From Echiichthys vipera (lineage: Eukaryota > Chordata > Actinopteri > Perciformes > Trachinidae): a stretch of DNA of 64,000 nucleotides. A program made the position numbers and the translations under genes. Shown piece after piece: positions 55,960-64,000 of this stretch (the first letter of the stretch is position 1; each line of letters begins with the position of its first letter). A model generated the notes under the pieces. That model was not told the DNA's origin. It did not search any database and saw only the letters and a list, made by a program, of their open reading frames with translations. Where the stretch lies: positions 799,879 to 863,878 of the forward strand of contig OY829650.1 of assembly GCA_963691815.1 (NCBI GenBank), read 5' to 3'.

Positions 55960-56450
55960 CTGCCAACCGATCAACTGACCAAACGATCGACCAATCAAAC
56001 GATCAATCGACCAATCAATCAACCTACCAACCAATCAATCGACCAAACAAACAATCAACCAAACGATCAATCGACCAAACGATCAATCAACCAATCAACC
56101 AACCAAACGATCAATCGACCAACCAATCGATCAATCGACCAACCGATTGACCTACCAACCAATCAATCGACCAAACGATCAATCAATCAATCAACCTACC
56201 AACCAATCAATCGACCAACGAACAATCAACCAACCAACCGATAGACCAACCAAACGAACAACCAACCAATCAACAAACCAATCGATCAACCGACCAAACG
56301 ATCAATCGACCAATCAGTCGACCAACCAATCGACCAAACGATCAACCAACCAATCAATCAATCAGTCTACCAATCAATTGATCAATCAACTAATGAATCA
56401 TTAGACCTATCAACCATTTAGTCAATGGATCAATCAATGAATCAACCGAT
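55960..56450. repeat. CAATCAACCAACC-type tetranucleotide array
   Basis: Degenerate CAAC, CAAT and CGAC tetramers. Composition is the reverse complement of the array at 42135-42521. Asn/Gln/Ser-rich open frames here are artefacts. Confidence 0.92.
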
Positions 56451-57384
56451 CGTTAAAAGTTTAACTGTGATTGATGTTGATTCATCCAACAAAGCCCCAG
56501 TTCACAGATGTTGAAGTGACAGAATATTTCTATATTTTTATGCAATAACACGGTTTAGTTGTTCCAGCTTCAGTGGTGGAATATTAACGGAGCACAGGTC
56601 GATAACAGAACCCTGAGGAACCCCGTATGTGATTCACCTCTGTTGAATGTTGCTTTGTTGACGACGGTTTAATTACGTTAGACGAACGCGACCATTAAGT
56701 CTTTCACACAGCCGCGATGTGACGAGTAAACGGGTCAAAAATACCAAACGCTCGCCAGCGAATGTTTAGACTCTAGGACCTTTGATGCAGGCGACTCGTT
56801 AGCTAGCGCCTGTTAGCTTATCCTTTCATTCTTGTTGTTCTGCCTTCGTGCGCAGGTATCGGGTCATAGACGCCGTCTCTCTGCTTCGTTCTCGGACCGT
56901 AAACAGCGACGGGCGCTCTGAGGAGGACGCCCTGGTCCAGATTTCTGCTGCGGTGCAGAGACGGGGACATCAGCACGCCGTAGTTTCAACATTTAAACTG
57001 AAAAAACATCAAATGAACGCAGGCGAGACGTTCACTTCGTCACGTCTCAGGTCAACTCTTTTATTTTCTCGTGAGTCGTCAAAACCGTGACTCGGGTCGA
57101 GTCCAAAACACTGAAATGGTCGATTTGACGCCACAGAGACGAGGTGTAACGTCGCTGCTGATTGGTTGGTGGCGTTGACGTGACGTTGTCTCCTCATCGG
57201 GAGAGCGAGGACCCGATCTGCACCGGAGACTCGGTTCATTCTTGCCCTGCCCTCTGACCCACAGAAATATAAACGCAGGTTCATCGGAGCGGTACGTCAA
57301 CATGGCGGCCATCTTGGTCAGGGCTGTTCCAATTATTTCTGCTGTAAACATGTTAGCTTTATTTAGCATTCGGACAGAAGCTAG
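56451..57384. other. Unique-looking sequence, no gene recognised
   Basis: About 930 bp of mixed composition with several short frames on both strands, none with a recognisable family. Probably 3' UTR or intergenic. Confidence 0.5.
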
Positions 57385-57920
57385 TAGTAGCTTTAATTAG
57401 TCTCAGGACAGAAGCTTGTGTTAGCTTCATTTAGCATCAGGACAGAAGCCAGTGTTAGCTTCATTTAGCATCAGGACAGAAGCTAGTGTTAGCTTCATTT
57501 AGCACCAGGACAGAAGCTAGTGTTAGCTTCATTTAGCATCAGGACAGAAGCTAGTGTTAGCTTCATTTAGCATCAGGACAGAAGCTAGTGCTATTTTCAT
57601 TTAGCATCAGGACAGAAGGTAGTGTTAGCTTCATTTAGCATCCGGACAGAAGCTAGTGTTAGCTTCATTTAGCATCAGGACAGAAGGTAGTGTTAGCTTC
57701 ATTTAGCTTTAGGACAGAAGCTAGTGTTAGCTTCATTTAGCATCAGGACAGAAGCTAGTGTTAGCTATATTTAGCATCAGGACAGAAGGTAGTGTTAGCT
57801 TCTTTTAGCATCAGGACAGAAGCTAGTGTTAGCTTAATTTAGCATCAGGACAGAAGCTAGTGTTAGCTTCATTTAGCATCAGGACAGAAGCTAGTGTTAG
57901 CTTCATTTAGCATCAGGCAC
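57385..57920. repeat. 34-bp minisatellite (GGACAGAAGCTAGTGTTAGC)
   Basis: About 15 copies of a 34-bp unit (CAGGACAGAAGCTAGTGTTA, GCTTCATTTAGCAT). Confidence 0.95.
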
Positions 57921-58350
57921 CTACGTTTATATTTCTGTGGTTTGATCCCGGACCTCGACCACCTTTGCACACGTGTAGAACGAGTCGGGTCTCCGGTCCG
58001 GATCGGGCGGCGACAGACCAGAGAACACCTGAGTGGACTTTAGCTCCGCCTCCAGCTCCGCCCACAGCCCGGCCCGGAAGTGCACTGAACCCCCTGTGAT
58101 TGGTCGGCTGGGAGGCAGCGAGTCGTGTGAGAAGCTGTGAATATCTCTGACGTTCTTTGTTCTTTTTACTCGTGTTCTTCGGTTTCAGCGCGGGAACAAA
58201 GAGCGAGGCGGGTCGAGACCCTCGGTCCACGTCCCACATCTGAACCAGAACCGTCGAAACAACTTTGGACGCTTCACGTTAAACTAAAGGTTTCTAAAGT
58301 TCAGAGGACGAAGAACAAGTGACTTCCTGTCCTTTTTATTTCCTGTTTAA
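57921..58350. other. Unique-looking sequence, no gene recognised
   Basis: Moderately GC-rich, no family recognised; short frames on both strands lack splice or homology support. Confidence 0.45.
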
Positions 58351-58752
58351 GTGCCTGGTCCTGGCCCCGGCCCCGGTCCTGGCCCCGGCCCTGGTCCTGG
58401 CCCTGGTCCTGGTCCTGGCCCTGGTCCTGGCCCTGGTCCTGGCCCCGGCCCTGGTCCTGGCCCTGGTCCTGGCCCTGGCCCCGGCCCTGGTCCTGCTCCT
58501 GGCTCTGTTTCTGGTTCTGGTCCTGGTCCTGCTTAAGTGCCTGGTCCTGGTCCTGGCCCTGGTCCTGATCCCAGTCCCAGTCCTGGTCCTGGTCCTTGTC
58601 CTGGCCCTGGTCCTGGTCCTGGTCCTGGTCCTGGCTCTGGCCCTAGCCCCGGTCCTGGTCCTGGTCCTGGCCCCGGTCCTGGCCCTGGTCCTGGCCCTGG
58701 TCCCGGTCCTGGTCCTGGCCCTGGCCCTGGTCCTGGTCCTGGTCCTGGTTTC
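58351..58752. repeat. CCTGGT/CCTGGC hexamer array
   Basis: A GC-rich hexamer array that reads as Gly-Pro or Leu-Val-Leu-Ala in forward frames. It mimics collagen (GPGPGP) but is Gly-Pro dipeptide, not Gly-X-Y, and lies after the collagen stop. Confidence 0.95.
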
Positions 58753-59384
58753 TCTCTCTTGTCGTTGTAAATATGTTTGAACTCGACCGTTTTATATTTT
58801 TACTGTAAATGTCGTCAGAGTATTTATTTAGCCTGGAATTTAATGTTGGTGCTACTTCCTGTCGTTCACTTTTCTTTTATTTTGGTAAACGATGACACGC
58901 TGAAGCCCCGCTCACTTCCTCCCTCCTACAAAATAGAAGGAGCAAACGTGTTTAACGAGGTTTTCTTTGATGCTAATCTGCAGCGAAGTCTCGGAGCAGA
59001 GGATTTGAAGATGTTGCATAAATACTTTTATTTTGAAAAGCACCGCGTCCTCGAGGCAAAGTGAGAAATCTCTGGAAAAACGCGGAGTTTCAGATCTTTT
59101 AGAGGAAAAGTAGAAACTTCTGGAAACATTCAGAGGTTTCTGAGGAATAAGGGGGATCTCCTGCAAAGGGGGGGACCTGAGGGGCCCCCCAGCCCAAGGC
59201 CCAAGCCGAGAAAAAATCCCCCTGAGGCCCTGCCCCCCCCTAAAACCTGACGTATATGTAGTTTAAGTAACTTTTGACGCTTTAACGTCTCTCCAGCTCC
59301 CATGATGCTTTGGGGGCCCGAGTGCGACCCTGAGGACCAACACGCGGCGTTCAGATCCTCGTTCACCTGAGACTCAGGGACCCG
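58753..59384. other. Unique-looking sequence, no gene recognised
   Basis: Mixed-composition DNA with a 95-codon frame at 58777-59064 that resembles no family I know. It may be 3' UTR. Confidence 0.4.
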
Positions 59385-59868
59385 ACGAAGGTTCAGGGAC
59401 CCGACGAAAGTCCAGGGACCCGACGAAAGTTCAGGGACCCGCCGAAAGTTCAGGGACCTGATGAAAGTCCAGGGACCCGATGAAAGTCCAGGGACCCGAC
59501 GAAAGTTCAGGGACCCGATGAAAGTTCAGGGGCCCCACGAAAGTTCAGGGACCCGATGAAAGTCCGAGGACCCGACGAAAGTCCAGGGACCCGACGAAAG
59601 TTCAGGGACTCGACGAAAGTCCAGGGACCCGACGAAAGTTCAGGGACCAGACGAAAGTTCAGGGACCCGACGAAAGTCCAGGGACCCGACGAAGGTTCAG
59701 GGACTCGACGAAGGTTCAGGGACCCGACGAAGGTTCAGGGACCAGACGAAAGTTCAGGGACCCGACAAAAGTTCAGGGACCCGACGAAAGTTCAGGGACC
59801 CGACGAAAGTTCACCAGGGACCCGACGAAAGTCCAGGGACCCGACGAAAGTTCAGGGACCCGACGCAC
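59385..59868. repeat. 19-bp minisatellite (CCGACGAAAGTTCAGGGAC)
   Basis: About 25 copies of a 19-bp unit with TTCAGGGAC/TCCAGGGAC and GACGAAAG/GATGAAAG variants. The continuous forward frame (Arg-Asp-Pro-Thr-Lys repeats) is an artefact. Confidence 0.95.
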
Positions 59869-60072
59869 GCGGAGCCGAACGTTCGTATCAATGTAAACAC
59901 GCGGAACACAAACGCATCGCTGTTTTATTTTGGCGGGGTTTTATTTTGGCGGGTGTGAAAGTGGGCGGGGCTTCACTCTCACCTGTCGTCGTCGTGTTTT
60001 ATTGTATTTAAATATTTTAACCTGTCGGAGGAAACTTCTCACTAACACTTTACTCTCTGAGGACGCTTCGTC

Positions 60073-60078
60073 AATAAA
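60073..60078 (+). terminator. Candidate polyadenylation signal AATAAA
   Basis: AATAAA followed about 20 bp later by a T/GT-rich stretch (TTCTGTTTGTTTTTGTTCTG), a plausible cleavage site for col4a4. The next 350 bp carry many AATAAA copies within a tandem repeat, so the exact site is uncertain. Confidence 0.35.
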
Positions 60079-60114
60079 ACGCTGCAAAATGGTTCTGTTT
60101 GTTTTTGTTCTGAA

Positions 60115-60455
60115 GAGGAAGTCAAATACCTCCAAAATAAAGTCAAATACCTCCAAAATAAAGTCAAAGATCTACAAAATAATGTCAAATACCTACAAAA
60201 TAAAGTAAAATACCTACAAAATAAAGTCAAATACCTCCAAAATAAAGTCAAAGATCTACAAAATAAAGTCAAATACCTCCAAAATAAAGTAAAATACCTC
60301 CAAAATAAAGTCAAATACCTCCAAAATAAAGTCAAATACCTCCAAAATAAAGTCAAAGACCTACAAAATAAAATAAAATATTTACAAAATAAAGTCAAAG
60401 ACCTACAAAATAAAATAAAATATTTACAAAATAAAGTCAAATATCTACAAAATGC
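60115..60455. repeat. 21-bp minisatellite (AATAAAGTCAAATACCTCCAA)
   Basis: About 16 copies of a 21-bp unit, AAAATAAAGTCAAATACCTCC with CTAC and AAAGAT variants. Every unit contains AATAAA. Confidence 0.95.
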
Positions 60456-61120
60456 AGAAATTCAAAGTATTTTACTGGTAAAATATTTGGAGAAAGAAAT
60501 GAGAAATATCCCAAATTATTCCAAAAATTACTGTTAAAATATCAAAAAATAGAGAATATTAGTAAAATATATGGAAATGTAAAATGTATCCACCTATTTG
60601 ATTTTTATTAAACTCAAAAGAAAAGTAAAATATGAGAAACATACAGTATGTCCCCAAAACCATTAGAAAATCTATATAAAAATATTAGTAAAATATTATT
60701 TAAACTTCTTGAAAATGTTGGTAAAAAATCAGACAACACTTTGTTATAAACCCCCCAAAAATAAAAAACATTGGTAAATATGTCCCTAAAACCTTTAATA
60801 AAAGCTAAAGTATATTATTTTAATGTTAAGTTAATAATGTTAATAAATCCCAAAAATATTCAGGTAAATATTTGGACAAATATCTGTAAAATATTATTTT
60901 AAATTCTTAAAATATGTAAAATACGGTAAAAATAAAAATAAAACATCCACCCCCAATAAATATTATTAATAATAATAATAAATAATTATTAATAAATAAA
61001 AACAAAACTCTAACAAAAAAGTCAATTATGTTATTGTTTACACAAAAAAAAAGTTTTATTTTGACTGTACTTTACTTTGAAAGTTATGGACGGAAGTTGC
61101 GTCATATTAATTATTAATAA
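60456..61120. other. AT-rich intergenic sequence
   Basis: Strongly AT-rich DNA with TAATAATAA runs. No gene seen. Confidence 0.6.
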
Positions 61121-61149
61121 GTTTTATTGTTTTGTAGATTTGTGAAAGA

Positions 61150-61203
61150 TCTCGCGAGATATTTATACTTGATGTATGTGGTGGGGAAGCGAGTCTCGCG
61201 AGA
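61150..61203. promoter_or_regulatory. parl: Twin TCTCGCGAGA palindromes (parl promoter)
   Basis: Perfect 10-bp TCTCGCGAGA palindromes at 61150-61159 and 61194-61203, 44 bp apart start to start, about 170-220 bp upstream of the parl ATG. This element is known as a core promoter motif of many housekeeping, often TATA-less, vertebrate genes. It marks the likely parl transcription start region, which is GC- and CpG-rich from 61190 onward. Confidence 0.75.
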
Positions 61204-61370
61204 GCTTCAGACCTCCAGACCGCCTCACCGTGTGTGTCTCTCTCCGCCGGGGGTCGCTGTCGTTCCTCCGCTCGGTTGTCCACCGGGGGTCGCTGTTGCT
61301 GCTCCGCTCGGCTCCCGGAGCTCCGTGTTGACCCGGTAATGAAGCCCGGCCGGGGTCACCGGGCTCCGCC

Positions 61371-61447
61371 ATGGCGTGGAGGAGCTGCGCGGTTCTGCTC
61401 AGACTCACCGGAGAAGATGTTTTACGGAGCTCAACGAGGGGAGGGAG
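61371..61447 (+). CDS. parl: parl exon 1
   Basis: ATG in a strong context (GCCATGG). Encodes 25 residues plus two bases of Ser26. Arg-rich with no acidic residues before position 15, in keeping with a matrix-targeting presequence. Donor GTCAGT. Confidence 0.8.
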
Positions 61448-62640
61448 GTCAGTCACCACAGCCGGACACAGTCCACCTGTCCCGGCTAGCTGACCGGCAG
61501 ACCTCCGCTGTTAGCAGTTAGCCCCGTTAGCTCCAGGACCGTTAGTTTGAACTGTGTTAGCCGGCTAACGTTAGCCGAGGAGCTAACAGGGCTGTTAGTT
61601 TGACCACAGACGAGTTCAAAGAGCTTAAAACATCAAATATAGAGTTAAATATAATATATATGTATTTATATTATAACTGTCTGTGGTTTACGAGGTTCAA
61701 ACACTTAATTATCTGTTTATTATTAAAATATAATGAAGGTCATTCCTCATATTTCCTCTGAAATGTGTCAAATATTTAAAATAAATGACTTTAAATCACG
61801 ATTAAAGTCTTTTTTATGACGTAAACACAGAAAAACACACTTTATATTTACTTTAAAACTCATAAACTCAAAGAAAAACAAGTAAATAATTAATTTTCCA
61901 CGAAATAAACAAGAATAAATATTATAAATAAAAGTTGGAATTCATTAATTTATTAAATGAAACATTTATTTATTATTTATTTTTATTTTTTAACATTTAT
62001 AGCTTAACTTCTTTATTTTATACCTGTAATTATATTTATTTATTAATTTGTTTTTTCATCTTTTTAATATGTATTTTTAATGTAAACTAAATAAAAAGGG
62101 AATTTATTAAATGTAACAAACATTGAAACCATTGCTTCTTTATTTTAAACTAATTTATTCACTTTTTAATGTATTTATAATTGTATGTATTAATGTTTTT
62201 ATCTTTATACATTTAATTATGTATTTCTTATAATGTAAAATACATAAAAAGGGAAAATTTAAACAATAATAATCAGATAAAATTTCCCTCATTTCTTCCA
62301 TAAAGAGGAAATTTCCTGATTTAAAGCAGCAAAGTTGATAAAAACATCAATAAGAAACAATAAGTTATAGAAAAATATGAAAAATATAAACATGGAAACA
62401 GAAAATACAAGAATATTTATAATATTTTTAAATATCTTTGTAGAATAAATATAAATAAATAACTTATTTAAAACAGAAACACCAGTTTTGGCACATTTGA
62501 TTAAATGTTGACATGTTTGGGTTTGTTAAGAGTTATTAGTTAAATATTAAATTAAATTTATTTTATGTTTCCACATTTTTTATTTTCTTATAGAAGAAGA
62601 AGAATTACTTTATTTATCCCGCAACGGGGAAATTTAATTT

Positions 62641-62683
<43 letters not shown>

Positions 62684-62704
62684 TATACAGGCACACACAC
62701 ACAC

Positions 62705-62745
<41 letters not shown>

Positions 62746-63888
62746 TGTCAGAGCGAGGGGGCTGCCAGTGACCAGCGCCCCGAGCAGTTGGGGGTTCGGT
62801 GCCTTGCTCAACAGCACCTCTGCAGTGCCCAGGAGATGAACTGGCACCTCTCCAGCCACCAGTCCACGCTCCATTCATGGGCCACACAGGGACTTGAACC
62901 GGCGACCTTACAGTTCCCAGCAGAGTCACCTATGGACTGATTTATTGTTATATTTCCAAGATAACGGACTTTAAACACGTCCCTCTGTCTCCAGACTCAC
63001 GTTAAAATCACCTTTTTTAATTTGTTCATTCAGAGAAAAGTGTTAAATTATTAATTTAATAAATGAATTAAATAAAAATCTTTATTTAAAGTGTTTTAAA
63101 TCCTCTCCTCAGCCTCCAGCAGCGACGCGGCTTCAGGAAAATCACCAGGAAACCAGAGTCCAAGAGGGCGGAGGAGGAGCTAGGCCCCGCCCACTCGGAG
63201 TCCGCAGAGGCCGCGGTGCAGCGCCGGACCCCTGCCCCCCCTCTGGAGCGCCAGGCCCCGCCCCCCGGATCCCCCCGGGGCTTCGGCCGGCTCGTCAGGC
63301 CGCTGGTCTTCACCGTGGGGGTAGGTGAAGTGTACCTGTGGGCGTTGGCGTGTGCGTGGGGTAGGTGATGTGTACCCGGGGCAGCGGCGAGGGCGTGGGG
63401 GAGATGATGTGTACCCTTGGGCGTGGGCGTAGGTGATGTGTACCCGTGGGCGTAGGTGATGTGTACCCTTGGGCGGCGGCGAGGGCGTGGGGGAGATGAT
63501 GTGTACCAGTGGGTGTGGGCGGGGTGATGTGTACCTGTGGGCGCTGCCAGTGGCGTGGGCGGTGGCGTGGGCGTAGGTGATGTGTACCTGTGGTCGGTGG
63601 CGTGGGCGTAGATGATGTGTACCTGTCGGTGTGGGCGGCGGCGTGGCCGTGTGCGTAGGTGATATATACCTGTGGGCGAGATGATGTGTACCTGTGGGCG
63701 TTGGCAGTGGCGTGTGCATGGTCACGCGGTCCCTAACTTCCTGTCAGTTCACAGGCTGCTCCTTCGGCGCGGCGGCCGTCTGGCAGTACGAGTCCCTCAA
63801 GTCCCGGGTGCAGAGCTACTTCGACGAGGTCCGAGCCGACTGGCTGCAGAAGCTGCGTCCGCAGAAACGAGGGGACGTCCGCAAAGAG
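61371..63888 (+). CDS. parl: parl: mitochondrial rhomboid protease, 5' part (3 exons, runs off edge)
   Basis: PARL is the inner-mitochondrial-membrane rhomboid serine protease that processes PINK1 and PGAM5. Three coding exons (61371-61447, 63113-63320, 63748-63888) join in frame for 142 residues. The start MAWRS resembles human MAWRG. A basic N-terminus fits a mitochondrial targeting signal. GFRK near residue 32 matches the human conserved GFRK, and the last 50 residues (FTVGFTGCSFGAAAVWQYES, LKSRVQSYFD, ADWL, RPQKRGD) are clearly PARL, covering the first membrane segment. The catalytic GxSG Ser and His lie in later exons beyond the window. Whether it is parla or parlb cannot be told. It follows col4a4 on the same strand; in human the two genes are on different chromosomes. 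Confidence 0.92.
61448..62584. other. parl intron 1, AT-rich
   Basis: CpG-rich at first (to about 61600), then strongly AT-rich with no array or exon seen. Confidence 0.6.
62585..62935. mobile_element. Fish-type interspersed repeat with (CA)n
   Basis: Contains AATTACTTTATTTATCCCGC, a (CA)n run at 62640-62743, then GGGGTTCGGTGCCTTGCTCA and GAACTGGCACCTCTCCAGCC, blocks I recognise as common in fish interspersed repeats. Exact family not assigned. Confidence 0.6.
63113..63320 (+). CDS. parl: parl exon 2
   Basis: Residues 26-95. Starts SLQQRRGFRKITRKPESKR, aligning with the human QQKCGFRKAPRK region, followed by a Pro/Ala-rich, poorly conserved linker and FGRLVRPLVFTVG. Acceptor CCTCAG; only this acceptor keeps the frame. 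Confidence 0.9.
63321..63720. repeat. GTGGGCGTAGGTGATGTGTACC-type repeat in parl intron 2
   Basis: A degenerate array of TGATGTGTACC and GTGGGCG blocks filling most of the intron. Confidence 0.9.
63748..63888 (+). CDS. parl: parl exon 3
   Basis: Residues 96-142, FTGCSFGAAAVWQYESLKSR onward to RPQKRGDVRKE. Almost residue-for-residue like human PARL. Whole codons at both ends; donor GTGAGA. Confidence 0.93.
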
Positions 63889-64000
63889 GTGAGAAAAACA
63901 CGACGTTATTAGAATCTGTGAGGGTCTGAGTGATGCAACTGTCACCTACAGGTAACGCTGTAATGCTAAGCTAATGCTAAGCTAACGGCTAATCCAGTTT

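Larger units (their letters stand above)
55850..60100 (+). other. col4a4: Probable col4a4 3' UTR and downstream region
   Basis: No coding exon of a further gene is evident between the col4a4 stop and about 61.1 kb. The first strong AATAAA on the plus strand outside tandem repeats is at 60073. If used, the 3' UTR would be about 4.2 kb and include several tandem arrays. An earlier, weaker end cannot be excluded. Confidence 0.35.

Noticed and set aside
58319..58780. Gly-Pro-rich frame resembling collagen
   Set aside because: It is a Gly-Pro dipeptide from a CCTGGT hexamer array, downstream of the col4a4 stop, without triplet periodicity.
59556..60011. 151-codon Arg-Asp-Pro-Thr-Lys frame
   Set aside because: Translation of the 19-bp minisatellite; no recognisable domain.

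Overview
The window is a vertebrate, almost certainly teleost fish, chromosomal segment. It has interrupted genes with GT-AG introns, a nearly complete type IV collagen gene, the start of a mitochondrial rhomboid protease gene, fish-type interspersed repeats and a very high load of tandem repeats. There are no bacterial-style genes. Most long open frames, including one of 1714 codons, lie in repeat arrays and are not genes.

Layout. Positions 1-1400 hold simple repeats. At 1457-1540 on the minus strand is what looks like the signal-peptide exon of col4a3, reading leftward out of the window. Positions 2165-8873 are a 31-bp minisatellite. From about 8.9 kb to 55.85 kb on the plus strand runs col4a4 (collagen type IV alpha-4). 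I assembled it from 46 coding exons plus one upstream non-coding exon; every junction is GT-AG and keeps frame, giving a predicted 1669-residue chain. It has a signal peptide, a four-cysteine 7S start, an interrupted Gly-X-Y region and a C-terminal NC1 domain with all 12 cysteines. Positions 55850 to about 60.1 kb are probably a long, repeat-filled 3' UTR. Positions 61371-63888 are the first three coding exons of parl, which continues past the right edge.

The divergent col4a3/col4a4 pair matches the shared-promoter arrangement known in tetrapods, but here the two start codons are about 8.5 kb apart, mostly minisatellite. The products would assemble with alpha-5 into the alpha-3/4/5 network of basement membranes. 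parl acts in the inner mitochondrial membrane and has no evident functional link to the collagens.

The main observations for follow-up are these. (1) The predicted alpha-4 NC1 lacks both residues of the sulfilimine crosslink: the Met-Met site reads Ser-Ile and the Thr-Leu-Lys site reads Thr-Leu-Thr. (2) One 31-bp minisatellite occurs at three places, once inverted, with nested duplication periods of about 1989, 2082 and 1069 bp. (3) Two other satellites of 6-7 kb sit in col4a4 introns. (4) Two perfect TCTCGCGAGA palindromes lie just upstream of parl. (5) Several foldback or terminal-inverted-repeat elements are present. I found no evidence of an unknown enzyme system. Comparisons with human proteins are from memory and no searches were run.
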